This document shows positions 17,520 through 26,164 of a stretch of DNA of 64,000 nt, piece by piece. This DNA comes from Larkinella arboricola (GTDB lineage Bacteria > Bacteroidota > Bacteroidia > Cytophagales > Spirosomataceae). Under the pieces are notes generated by a model. The model worked only from the letters and a program-made list of their open reading frames with translations. It did no database searches and had not been told where the DNA came from. Every line of letters starts with the position of its first letter. The stretch's first letter is position 1. The translations under genes were made by a program, and so were the position numbers. The stretch is taken from positions 558,001 to 622,000 of the forward strand of contig NZ_QLMC01000005.1 of the NCBI RefSeq assembly GCF_003259745.1, read 5' to 3'.

Positions 17520-18824
17520 ATGAAAAAAATAACACTTGCTATATCGCTGCTGGCATCGCTGAACGGCTTTGCGCAGAACCCCGCTCCGGCGGGTCCGCAG
17601 ACCCGGGCCGTAGCCCTGACCGGAGCGACCCTCCACATTGGTAACGGTCAGGTGATTACCAACGGCACCATCGTTTTTGATAAAGGCGTCATTACCGCCG
17701 TGGGAAACGGTGATACGCCGATCAACGGCGCGGAACGGATCGATGCCACCGGCAAACACATTTATCCAGGCCTGATATCCCCGGCGGCTACGGTCGGTTT
17801 GCAGGAATTTGCGTCGGTGCGGGCCACGCTCGATTTTCGGGAAACGGGTTCGCTGAATCCGAACGTCCGGTCGCTGATTGCCTACAATACCGATTCGGAA
17901 GTGATTCCGACGATTCGGAACAACGGTTTGCTGATGACGCAGGCTGTCCCTGACGGGGGCGTGATGGCGGGCAGTTCGTCGGTGATGCAGACTGACGGCT
18001 GGAACTGGGAAGATGCGGTTTTGAAAGCCGACGACGGCTTGTGGCTTCAATGGCCGGGCTATTTTGCCCGCAGCTTTGACTTCGAGACATTTGGGGTGAG
18101 CCTGAAAAAGAATGAGCAGCGGCAGGACGCCATCAATGCCCTGAAGGCCACGTTCTCGGATGCGCGGGCCTACGCCGACCTGAAAAACCCGGCACCGAAA
18201 AACCTCAAACTGGAAGCCATGAGGGGCCTGTTCGACGGGACGCGGTGTTTATATATCCGGGCCAACTACGGCAAGGACATCATCGAAGCCGTCAGGTTTG
18301 CGAAACAGATGGGCGTTAAAAAGCCGGTCATTGTCGGGGCGGAAGACGCGGCCCGGGTGGTCGATTTTCTGAAGGAAAACCAGGTGCCGGTGATTCTGGG
18401 GCCGATGCACCGCCTGCCGACGCTGGAAGACGAGGATGTATACCTGCCGTATAAACTGCCGGGCATCCTGCAAAAAGCCGGTATTCTGGTGAGCCTGAGC
18501 TACGACGGCGAATGGTGGCGCACCCGCAACCTGCCGTTTCAGGCCGGAACGGCTGTCGGTTTTAGCGGCCTTGACAAGGAAGAAGCCCTGAAAATGCTCA
18601 CCTCGAACACGGCCAAAATCATGGGCATCGACAACGTAGTGGGCACACTCGAAAAAGGCAAACACGCGACGCTGGTGGTTTCGAAAGGCGATTTGCTGGA
18701 CATGCGGACCAACGTCATTGAACACGCCTTTATCCAGGGCCGTCACATCAATCTGGACGACAAGCACAAACGGCTGTACCACATGTACCGCGAGAAATAC
18801 GGTCAGCCGGATATTGGAAAGTAG
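17520..18824 (+). CDS. Secreted amidohydrolase-family protein lacking the HxH motif
   Basis: 434 aa with a signal peptide (MKKITLAISLLASLNGFAQN). The amidohydrolase composite beta-sandwich (GATLHIGNGQVITNGTIVF) and C-terminal block (TSNTAKIMGIDNVVGTLEKG) are clear. Where an active enzyme has HxH this protein reads PGLISPAATVGL, and the usual later His pair and Asp are not evident, so catalytic metal binding is doubtful. It may be a structural partner of the preceding 1015-aa enzyme, whose first half shares this architecture (inference). The gene lies 73 bp downstream on the same strand. Confidence 0.87.
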   Translation: MKKITLAISLLASLNGFAQNPAPAGPQTRAVALTGATLHIGNGQVITNGTIVFDKGVITAVGNGDTPINGAERIDATGKHIYPGLISPAATVGLQEFASVRATLDFRETGSLNPNVRSLIAYNTDSEVIPTIRNNGLLMTQAVPDGGVMAGSSSVMQTDGWNWEDAVLKADDGLWLQWPGYFARSFDFETFGVSLKKNEQRQDAINALKATFSDARAYADLKNPAPKNLKLEAMRGLFDGTRCLYIRANYGKDIIEAVRFAKQMGVKKPVIVGAEDAARVVDFLKENQVPVILGPMHRLPTLEDEDVYLPYKLPGILQKAGILVSLSYDGEWWRTRNLPFQAGTAVGFSGLDKEEALKMLTSNTAKIMGIDNVVGTLEKGKHATLVVSKGDLLDMRTNVIEHAFIQGRHINLDDKHKRLYHMYREKYGQPDIGK

Positions 18825-18844
18825 GAAGAAGTTTTTGTAGAATT

Positions 18845-18876
18845 GGGGAGCTCAAGAAATTGGGCTCCTTTTTTTG
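18845..18876 (+). terminator. Rho-independent terminator after the amidohydrolase pair
   Basis: GGAGC (18847-18851) pairs with GCTCC (18864-18868) and is followed by seven T residues. It lies 20 bp past the stop. Confidence 0.65.
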
Positions 18877-19153
18877 TTGGGGACAAGCCATAGGTAGTGT
18901 TTGCGGTATGTCTGTATGGGGGTAGAAATACTGAATTAAGCCTTTGTGTGATCGTGGATGATAGGGCTGAACCAGTTGGGTTTATCAGGGTTACTCAAAC
19001 CGGTTTGAAAAGTTTTCCAAATTACCCGCATTTCAAACGAAAACGGTTTGAATGAGGATGAATAACCTTCTGGGACAAAACCTGAAACACCTTCTTGATG
19101 ATAGGAAGACAGGCTGATCTGGAACAACTGGTCGGCCTCTAACGCAATAAACC
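18877..19153. other. Intergenic stretch with no recognisable gene
   Basis: Somewhat AT-rich. It contains a 12-bp perfect palindrome CAAACCGGTTTG and a related ACGGTTTG copy about 45 bp further on. A 63-codon minus-strand frame (18936-19127) opens only with TTG and has no family resemblance. I see no RNA gene here. Confidence 0.4.
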
Positions 19154-19675
19154 ATGATCTTACCGAAAGAACGCGACCCGCGATTCATCACCATCCGGCG
19201 GGGTGGCACATTAACCGACTCGAATCATCAGTTGCTGGCCTTGTGGGCGGCTGCCTGTGCCGAACGCGTGCTGCCCCTGTTTGAGCAAGCCAGTCCGAAC
19301 GATAACCGCCCCCGACAAGCCATTGAATTGACCCGGGCGTGGGCGAAAGGAGAGATTACGATGAAACAAGCCCACAAGGCGGCTTTTGCGGCAAATGCGG
19401 CTGGAAAGGGCCTGCCGGATGCAGCCCGGTTTGCGGCCCTGGCTGCCGGACAAGCCGTGGCGGTGGCGCATGTAGCGGCTCATGAACTGGGGGCTGCTGC
19501 TTATGCCATCCGGGCGGTCAGAGAGTCAGTGGAAGAAAATGAGAAGGAGAAAATGGGTCGAAACGAGTGCCAATGGCAGCGGGACCAGCTTCCCGATGCG
19601 ATTCGTGACCTTGTGCTTGACGACCAGCACATCCGAAATCACCTCTGTTGGTTCGTGTTTCATGATCCTGTTTAG
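19154..19675 (+). CDS. Imm5-like putative immunity protein
   Basis: 173 aa, cytoplasmic, helical and alanine-rich. The N-terminal DPRFITIRRGGTLTDSNHQL, the middle RAWAKGEITMKQAHKAAFAA and AVAVAHVAAHELGAAAYAI, and the end WQRDQLPDAIRDLVLDD match the Imm5-like family, named for polymorphic-toxin immunity loci. No toxin gene lies next to it, so the immunity role is nominal here; many solitary homologues exist and may have another job. 264 bp of AT-rich, apparently empty DNA separate it from the next gene. Confidence 0.75.
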   Translation: MILPKERDPRFITIRRGGTLTDSNHQLLALWAAACAERVLPLFEQASPNDNRPRQAIELTRAWAKGEITMKQAHKAAFAANAAGKGLPDAARFAALAAGQAVAVAHVAAHELGAAAYAIRAVRESVEENEKEKMGRNECQWQRDQLPDAIRDLVLDDQHIRNHLCWFVFHDPV

Positions 19676-19939
19676 CGGCTATCTTTGAGTAGTCACTCGA
19701 CCAATTCCGATCCGAATCGAGAAACCTGCGTAACAGTACGTGCCTTTTTAGAAGAAAAACAATTCTTATTGTCTTGTAAATGGACTCATAATCAATAGTT
19801 TAATAAGTGGTTGAAAACGCCAGTAACGGTTGTTAGAGGGTGAAGAAATACACGGATTTAATTGTAATCTGGTAAGTATATTTGGCATAGAAGTTGATCG
19901 ATTTTAGAGGTCATCAATATTCCAAAATGGCCAAACCTG

Positions 19940-21145
19940 GTGGGAAAAGAATTTGATAGTATTATTTGTATTAGTCAAACGCCCTGGAAAGGCCGGTTTC
20001 AGAATTCTGCTGTTCAGCTTATGTCGGAGTTGGCCCAACGCCACCGGATTCTGTATGTTGACTATCAATATACGATCAAAGACTGGTTGATGGGCATCGT
20101 CGGCCGTCGGGACGTTCCCATCCGTGCCCTGCTGAAGCTTGAAGATCCGCTTACTAAATTAACACTCGAAAACGGAGGGGAAATTTATCTCTGGGTTCCC
20201 CCAATGATGTTTCCCACGAATTGGCTTACTAACCGATCTCACGATAAAGTACTTCAGTGGAATGTAAATTATCTCACCAGAGAACTGCGTAAAGTCATGG
20301 CGCGGCTGGAACTGAATTGTCCGCTGATTGTGAATGCGTTTAATCCGGTCTGGGGTCCTCCGATGATCGGCCGATTAAATGAATGCGCGACGGTTTATTA
20401 TTGTTACGATGAAATCACGGCGGAAAACTGGATCAGTCGTCATGGCCAGCGTTATGAAAAAAAATATCTTCAGCAGGTAGATGCCGTCATTACCACATCT
20501 GAAGCCCTACGCCAATCGAAGTCAGCCTTGCAGCCTATCACGTTCTGCATTAAAAATGGAGCAAACTTTAATCTTTTTCATCAGGCTCGTCAATTGGCTG
20601 ACAAACACCCCCCTGAAAAAATAATAATAGGCTATTTAGGCACGGCTGACAATAGAATAAATAGTAGTATTGTTGAATATTGCGTCCGCGTTATGCCAGA
20701 CGTGGAGTTTCAATTTATTGGAGAAATTAATGATCTACAACTTCAGGAACGCCTGTCCGTATTTCCAAACGTAATTTTTATTAAATCGCTTCCTGCTGTA
20801 AAACTTCCTCCTTTGCTGGCGAAGCTGTCAGCGGCTATTATTCCTTTCGTCTGTAACGAACATACCTATACAATCTATCCGTTAAAAATTAACGAATACC
20901 TAGCTGCTGGCTTGCCCGTTGTGTCGACTCCCTTTTCCATTTTAGATGAATTTGAAAGCGTAATTGAGTTAGCCAATGACCCTGAAAGTTTTGCCCAGGC
21001 CTTACAACGGGTTCTGAACGATAATTCGCCGGAAAGAATTAGGCAACGGGTTGAAGTAGCAAGAGCAAACTCCTGGGAAAAGCGGGCCGAAGAGTTTGAG
21101 GATATTATTCAGAGAATATCCGAAGCCAAGGAAGTGAAAGCCTGA
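19940..21145 (+). CDS. GT-B fold glycosyltransferase (GT1/GT4-like)
   Basis: 401 aa. Probably transfers a sugar from a nucleotide donor to a surface-glycan acceptor. The C-terminal half carries the donor-site pattern YPLKINEYLAAGLPVVSTPF with paired glutamates. The N-terminal half begins FDSIICISQTPWKGRFQNSA. The start is GTG at 19940; the nearby ATG at 19927 is in another frame. Codon use is AT-richer than in most of the window. The gene lies 33 bp upstream of another AT-rich, glycosyltransferase-like gene, so the pair was probably acquired together. Confidence 0.8.
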   Translation: MGKEFDSIICISQTPWKGRFQNSAVQLMSELAQRHRILYVDYQYTIKDWLMGIVGRRDVPIRALLKLEDPLTKLTLENGGEIYLWVPPMMFPTNWLTNRSHDKVLQWNVNYLTRELRKVMARLELNCPLIVNAFNPVWGPPMIGRLNECATVYYCYDEITAENWISRHGQRYEKKYLQQVDAVITTSEALRQSKSALQPITFCIKNGANFNLFHQARQLADKHPPEKIIIGYLGTADNRINSSIVEYCVRVMPDVEFQFIGEINDLQLQERLSVFPNVIFIKSLPAVKLPPLLAKLSAAIIPFVCNEHTYTIYPLKINEYLAAGLPVVSTPFSILDEFESVIELANDPESFAQALQRVLNDNSPERIRQRVEVARANSWEKRAEEFEDIIQRISEAKEVKA

Positions 21146-21178
21146 TGTGATAAAGTACGCAGCTATGCTTAATCGATT

Positions 21179-22132
21179 ATGCAAAAAATACTTTTAAAGT
21201 CTTTATACCTGATTGCCTCCATTAAATACCCCAAAGTACGGTCTGATTTACGGTATTTTATTAGAGATAATTATTATTGCAGGCTTAATCAAGTTAAGTA
21301 TATTTTCAAAGATTACTTTGTTAAAAAGAAGTATAAAATTGTTAATTATCAGGGTGAATTTGATCAGGAATTAAGATATATATTACCGTTTGCCTATTGG
21401 CACCATGTGAATGGGACGCTCGAAAGAACCGTTTCCTGCAAAGACATGAAAGAGTTTTATTTTTTCAGTAAAAATCACGAAGAAAGATACACAGAACGGA
21501 TTTGGCAGGCAGGATACAATTACTATGAGGTGCCAAATATGACGCATAGTAATACGTTTGACTACAGTAAATGGCTCAGAGTGCCTCTAAAGAAACAGTA
21601 TGCCAATTCGATCTTTTTATACGACAAGCCTGCTTTAATTATTGCGAATAAATACAACATTGAATGGGATAAGCCCCCTGTTAACTATTTAGATCTTCCA
21701 ATCCTTGGTAAATTAATTACTTCGCTGAAAGATAGGTATCAAATTATATATAACAGACCGCTTGCCAAACAGATCGTGGGGGATAACAGCGAAATACTGG
21801 ATCTGAATGAATATGCCTGGATACGGGAAGCTCATCCGGAAGTTTTGCTGATGAACGATCTTTACGAACGGCATTCTAATGAAGTTAATAACTTTAACCA
21901 CCTTCAGCTACTGGTTTATGCCAACTGCAATAGATTTATTTCGATGCACGGGGGTACGGCTGCCTTCGCCAGTTATTTCGAAGGAATTAATATAATTTTA
22001 TCTGCTCCTGGTAACGGTATGGAGCACCATTTTAATGAATTCGAAACGATATTTCCCCAACTTTCGGGAGCTAAAATTCTCCACGCCAAAAACAGAGAAG
22101 AAGTTTTGCAGTATGTAAACCTCCATTATTGA
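21179..22132 (+). CDS. Putative glycosyltransferase-like protein (GT61/DUF563-like C-terminus)
   Basis: 317 aa with no signal peptide. I do not recognise the N-terminal half. The C-terminal stretch NRFISMHGGTAAFASYFEGI resembles the nucleotide-sugar site of GT61/DUF563-type glycosyltransferases, and LVYANCNRFI before it fits the same fold. Composition is strikingly AT-rich: only 12 of the 60 bases from 21301 are G or C. It follows the GT-B gene by 33 bp. Probable horizontal transfer with a role in surface polysaccharide; confidence in the exact function is low. Confidence 0.6.
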   Translation: MQKILLKSLYLIASIKYPKVRSDLRYFIRDNYYCRLNQVKYIFKDYFVKKKYKIVNYQGEFDQELRYILPFAYWHHVNGTLERTVSCKDMKEFYFFSKNHEERYTERIWQAGYNYYEVPNMTHSNTFDYSKWLRVPLKKQYANSIFLYDKPALIIANKYNIEWDKPPVNYLDLPILGKLITSLKDRYQIIYNRPLAKQIVGDNSEILDLNEYAWIREAHPEVLLMNDLYERHSNEVNNFNHLQLLVYANCNRFISMHGGTAAFASYFEGINIILSAPGNGMEHHFNEFETIFPQLSGAKILHAKNREEVLQYVNLHY

Positions 22133-22419
22133 GGACCAGACTGACGTTCCCGGTCCTGTATCCGGCATTCATTCATACGAAAAGCCACGCTTCTCTTTTT
22201 GAGGAGCACCTTAATTAAACTCCGGTTCTTCCTCCTAATCACTTCACGTGCTCAACAATCACGGCTGTCAGCTCATCTAAGCGGATAGCCCTATTGGCTC
22301 TTCAAACTATTTTTGGTTAATATACCGTCATAAAACCCGGACAAAAAGCAACCAACAGTTGCTGTAGCGGGTTCTGATTACATTAGCGAGCAAATACAAC
22401 CCACCCAAACGAGCGAGAA
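22133..22419. other. Intergenic stretch, no gene seen
   Basis: A short inverted repeat AGGACC (22132-22137) / GGTCCT (22152-22157) immediately follows the stop of the upstream gene but has no T tract, so termination there is uncertain. The rest holds no frame or RNA signature that I can support. Confidence 0.4.
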
Positions 22420-22779
22420 ATGCAGATTGAAACACACCCGATTAAGGATCAAAAAATAGCCGAAGTAGTTTCCGATGATGTCGTGATTTCCAGCGTGGAA
22501 GATGGCCTGGACTTACTCGGAAATTTATACTATCAGGGGTTCGATGCCATGATAGTTTATGAGAAAAACATCACCCCGACTTTCTTTGATTTAAAAACCG
22601 GTTTAGCGGGCGAAATCCTGCAAAAGTTTTCCAATTATCGGGTTCGGCTGGCCATCGTCGGGGACTTTACCCAATATCAAAGCAAAAGCATCCGGGATTT
22701 TATCCTCGAAAGCAACAAGGCCGGGCATATCAATTTCGTGTCGTCCCGAGACGAAGCGCTCGACCGGTTTTCCCGCTAA
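22420..22779 (+). CDS. DUF4180 domain protein
   Basis: 119 aa, cytoplasmic, spanning the whole DUF4180 family length. Markers include VVISSVEDGLDLLGNLYYQG, then ITPTFFDLKTGLAGEILQKF and VGDFTQYQSKSIRDFI. The family resembles STAS/SpoIIAA-like small alpha/beta proteins. Its function is unknown. No linked partner is evident; the downstream TfoX-like gene is 98 bp away on the same strand. Confidence 0.85.
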   Translation: MQIETHPIKDQKIAEVVSDDVVISSVEDGLDLLGNLYYQGFDAMIVYEKNITPTFFDLKTGLAGEILQKFSNYRVRLAIVGDFTQYQSKSIRDFILESNKAGHINFVSSRDEALDRFSR

Positions 22780-22877
22780 CTAATGCTTGCCCAAATGCTG
22801 GAAATGTTTGCCTAGCCGTGTTTGGCAGCGGTTTCGGGATTGCGTATTTTGACGGTGTTAATTCCAAACCGTTTGAT

Positions 22878-23216
22878 ATGCCTTATAGCGAAGCATTGGC
22901 CGACCGGGTTCGGGAGCGGCTGGCCGATTTGCCTAATCTGGAAGAAAAAGCCATGATGGGCGGCAGGCTCTTTCTGTACAACGATAAAATGGTAGTGGGC
23001 GTCATTCAGGACGACTTGCTGTGCCGCATTGATCCGGCTATTTATGAGCAGATGCTCGAAAAAAACGGGTGTCGGATGATGTACTCGGGCAAACGCCCAA
23101 TGAAAGGGTACGTGCTGGTGGATGAAAGCGGCCGGCGAACCCAGAAAGAGTTTGAGGAGTGGATCCGGCTGGCACTGGACTATAACCCCAAAGCGAAGTC
23201 GTCCCGAAAGAAATAA
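22878..23216 (+). CDS. TfoX/Sxy N-terminal domain protein
   Basis: 112 aa from the ATG at 22878 (MPYSEALADRVRERL). The domain signature is KAMMGGRLFLYNDKMVVGV followed by LLCRIDPAIYEQML, and a short basic tail ends the protein (KAKSSRKK). In gammaproteobacteria TfoX/Sxy co-activates competence genes, but stand-alone N-terminal domains like this one have no known role. A frame open to 22818 adds 20 residues foreign to the family. A TATTTTG box about 25 bp upstream may be its promoter. Confidence 0.88.
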   Translation: MPYSEALADRVRERLADLPNLEEKAMMGGRLFLYNDKMVVGVIQDDLLCRIDPAIYEQMLEKNGCRMMYSGKRPMKGYVLVDESGRRTQKEFEEWIRLALDYNPKAKSSRKK

Positions 23217-23235
23217 CCATTGTGTCTGGGTGCGG

Positions 23236-24975
23236 TTATTGTACCGCATTCAGCTCCTCCAGAAAAGCCAGTCGGCGCGGGTTTTTGTCTTTTAACAGCT
23301 TAATCAACGCATTCATGACCGGGATGCTTTCCGGAATGTCGCTCTTGAGCAGAGCAATGAGTTGCGCCAGCCGACGATACTCCGAACGATCGGCGGCTTT
23401 TTCACCCAGTTTTTCGAGCACCGGCAGATACAGCGCGAGCATCTCGGTCGGAAAGCGGGCGGCCAGGTGCGGATGCGCCTGTTGGAGCCGCTCCAGACTG
23501 GGTTGTTCCTGCACCAGATTCAGCAGGGCCGCCCACTGTTTTTCTTCTACATAAAGGGGCGCTAACTGGTGGAACAGCGTGTCCGGTTCATAAAACCACA
23601 CGGCTTTTCGCTGGCTTGTGTGCTGTGCCGCAGTTTGCGTAATGGACCGGATCAGCGCGTTGTATTCATCGGCCCATTCACGGGCCGAAAAAGTTTGTTT
23701 CCACTGCCGGTAATAGGGAAGCGAAACCGCCTGACCGGGTTCGAACGCAAACGCCTTTGTCCAGTGCCGGATGGTCGGGATGTCGTTTTCCCGGTAGGCA
23801 ATGGCCAGCAGTTGCTCCTGCCACCGCCGAATCGTGCCGGGATGCTTTTTCTGTTCGGCCAGCCGAATGCCTTCCTGAACCAGCGCCCTGGCCTGCGCGA
23901 ACTGCCCCGCTTCGACGGCTTCGGCCACCACTTCCTGCCGGACCTCAACAATGTCCAGACTTTCCTGCGTGAGCCTGCGAACCTCGTCGGTGCGGCCAAT
24001 GGCCTTCAGAAACCGGATTTGGGTCGTTCGGAGCAGGTGCTGCGTGTAGTCCTGGTAATTGTCCCGGTGGAGCGGAATTAACTGGTCGATCAGCGCCAGA
24101 AAGCGATCCGGCTCGCTCATTCTGAGGGTCACCTGAAAGGCGGTATCGAGTAGTCTGGCGCCGAAATCGGCATACTCGAAATAGTTCGACTTTTTTAGTT
24201 CAACGGACAGGAAATCAAACAGTTGTTCCCGAAGCGGCTGGGCCGTTTCTTCAGAACTGGCCAGCTGGGTTAGTAGGTGGATGGCGTCGGAAATGGTACC
24301 GCTGAGGTAGCCCGCCGAGTCGTCGCAACGTTCGAGAAGATTTACCAGTTCGACGATCACCACCCGGCTGACCGTCAGGGCATCCCGGTAGTTTTTCTGG
24401 GCTAGAAATTGATGGCCCGTTACGAGGAACGTCCTGATTTCGCGGGCCAGTTTTCCGGTTTTCCGGTATTCGACAAAGCCCCGGCTGGAATGGGCGCGAA
24501 TGGCTTTCCTGACCAGTTCGGTATACTGTTTTCCAACGTCGATGCGGTCGTCTTTGTCGGCAAAATAAAGCTGCACCTTGCTGGCAAAGGTCTTATCCGT
24601 GGCTGCGTAATCGGCCACAAACCGTCGAAGTTCCTCAACGGTTATTTGTTGCAGCAGATCGTCGAGGGTGAGTTTTTTAGAAGCGCGTTTGGTTTTGGGC
24701 TTGGGTTGATTCAATTTTTCGCGCAGGGCAAACAGCACAGATACCGTATGCTTGCAAAAGGATTCTTCCACCGGGCAGTCGCAAAAGGCATCCAAAAGGG
24801 TACGGCCCTGCAACTGGATTTCTACCGTATAGACCTCTGACCCTTCCACCTCGGCATTCCAGCCTGTATCGTCGGCCTGCTCAAGATACAAAACGGCTTT
24901 CCGGGTAAAATAACGGCGACCTTTCTGCACGGTATTTGTGTCGAGTTGCTGGTCGAACGTATCAATTGTCAGCAT
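23236..24975 (-). CDS. SWIM zinc-finger domain protein
   Basis: 579 aa, cytoplasmic. The SWIM motif is readable as C65-x-C67 ... C74-x-H76 (CDCPVEESFCKH), a zinc site linked to DNA or protein binding. The remainder is a long helical-repeat region (TPR/HEAT-like, about 120-570). The family often neighbours ATPase or helicase genes, but none is adjacent here. The start at 24973-24975 is chosen because a good -7 promoter box lies at 25009-25016, so the upstream in-frame ATG at 25011 would not be transcribed. Convergent with the TfoX-like gene, 19 bp apart. Confidence 0.85.
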   Translation of the reverse strand: MLTIDTFDQQLDTNTVQKGRRYFTRKAVLYLEQADDTGWNAEVEGSEVYTVEIQLQGRTLLDAFCDCPVEESFCKHTVSVLFALREKLNQPKPKTKRASKKLTLDDLLQQITVEELRRFVADYAATDKTFASKVQLYFADKDDRIDVGKQYTELVRKAIRAHSSRGFVEYRKTGKLAREIRTFLVTGHQFLAQKNYRDALTVSRVVIVELVNLLERCDDSAGYLSGTISDAIHLLTQLASSEETAQPLREQLFDFLSVELKKSNYFEYADFGARLLDTAFQVTLRMSEPDRFLALIDQLIPLHRDNYQDYTQHLLRTTQIRFLKAIGRTDEVRRLTQESLDIVEVRQEVVAEAVEAGQFAQARALVQEGIRLAEQKKHPGTIRRWQEQLLAIAYRENDIPTIRHWTKAFAFEPGQAVSLPYYRQWKQTFSAREWADEYNALIRSITQTAAQHTSQRKAVWFYEPDTLFHQLAPLYVEEKQWAALLNLVQEQPSLERLQQAHPHLAARFPTEMLALYLPVLEKLGEKAADRSEYRRLAQLIALLKSDIPESIPVMNALIKLLKDKNPRRLAFLEELNAVQ

Positions 24976-25008
24976 AGGCCGGTAGCGAATGTTTCTGCTT
25001 CCATTCTG

Positions 25009-25016
25009 CAAAAGTA
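25009..25016 (-). promoter_or_regulatory. -7 promoter element of the SWIM-domain gene
   Basis: On the minus strand TACTTTTG matches TAnnTTTG. A TTG 23 nt further upstream could be the -33 element. The predicted transcript start near 25003 supports the ATG at 24975 as the translation start. Confidence 0.45.
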
Positions 25017-25128
25017 AGAGAGTTCGGCAGGGCAGTGGTCAACTTCGCTTTTTTTCTCAACTTTGCGGCCAAACCGTCGTTCCGGTAGCGGGCGGTGGGT
25101 TGCCCGTTCATCAGCTAACTACTGATCC

Positions 25129-26079
25129 ATGATTCGCATATTTCAACAGGATGAAACCGCCGTTCGGAAGGTTCGGGATATTGATTCGTTTTCGGATACC
25201 GAGCGAACCCTTTGGGTGGATTTGCAAAACCCCTCGCGGGAGGAAACCAAGAGCGTCGAAGACAAGTTTGATGTTAATTTCCAGAGCCAGCAGGAGCAGG
25301 CTGAGATCGAAAGCAGTTCGCGTTACATCGAAGAAGATGACTTTCTGATTGCCAATTCCAACTTTCTGATTCCGGATAAAGAGCATATGTACGTGACGGT
25401 TCCGGTCAGTTTTATGCTCAAGGACGACACGCTGTTCACCTACCGGAATGCGGATTTGCGGTCGTTTGCCGATACCGTTAAGAAAATCAAGTCCCGGCGC
25501 TCGGTGTTCAACGACGGTGCCCAGATTCTGATTACCATTTTTGAGTCGCGGATCGACCACGACGCCGACCTGATCGAGATGGTTTCGCAGGAAATTAAAG
25601 CCATCAACCGAAAACTGGACCTGGATGCCGCCCTTGATCGGGAGATGCTCCTGAAAATCAACGATTACCAGGAACTGACGATGTCGATCCGGGAGAACGT
25701 TGTCGATAAGCAACGGGTGATTTCGGCCATGATCCGCAGCGACGGCTGGTTTACGAACGACGAGCAGCAACGGCTCCGGACGCTGATCAAGGACATCAAC
25801 TCGCTGATTGACCACACGAATTTCATTTTTGAACGGCTGGAATTTTTGCAGAACACCTTCCTCGGTTTGATTGATCTGGAGCAGAACCGCATCGTTAAAA
25901 TCTTTACCGTCGTTTCGCTGGTGTTTCTGCCGCCGACGCTGCTGGCGAGCATCTGGGGGATGAACTTTACCAACATGCCGGAACTGAGCTGGCAGTTTGG
26001 TTATCCGCTGGCGCTGACCTCCATTGTGTTGTCCTCGCTGGTTACGCTCTGGATTTTCCGGCGAAAAAACTGGCTGTAA
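25129..26079 (+). CDS. corA: CorA-type magnesium/cobalt transporter
   Basis: 316-aa inner-membrane channel for Mg2+ (and Co2+/Ni2+). A cytosolic funnel domain occupies about 1-250, then two transmembrane helices close to the C-terminus, with the selectivity motif Gly277-Met278-Asn279 (SIWGMNFTNMPEL) between them. The tail FRRKNWL is basic, as usual. The length is typical. It faces away from the SWIM-domain gene, with 153 bp between their starts. Confidence 0.95.
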   Translation: MIRIFQQDETAVRKVRDIDSFSDTERTLWVDLQNPSREETKSVEDKFDVNFQSQQEQAEIESSSRYIEEDDFLIANSNFLIPDKEHMYVTVPVSFMLKDDTLFTYRNADLRSFADTVKKIKSRRSVFNDGAQILITIFESRIDHDADLIEMVSQEIKAINRKLDLDAALDREMLLKINDYQELTMSIRENVVDKQRVISAMIRSDGWFTNDEQQRLRTLIKDINSLIDHTNFIFERLEFLQNTFLGLIDLEQNRIVKIFTVVSLVFLPPTLLASIWGMNFTNMPELSWQFGYPLALTSIVLSSLVTLWIFRRKNWL

Positions 26080-26164
26080 AACCGGTAGCGATGAATTAAT
26101 CGTATTCCGGGCGTTACTTTTTGAAGTTTCAACCTTCTCAACAGGAAACTTTAAAAAGAATTGT

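Noticed and set aside
16375-17638. Several long minus-strand frames opposite the amidohydrolase genes
   Set aside because: They span the operon gap or lie inside well-identified coding sequence and show no homology features.
18936-19127. 63-codon minus-strand frame in an intergenic stretch
   Set aside because: Starts with TTG, has no recognisable domain or promoter, and lies in AT-rich sequence where chance frames are common.
22812-23249. 145-codon minus-strand frame opposite the TfoX-like gene
   Set aside because: It overlaps two well-supported genes antisense and has no recognisable domain.
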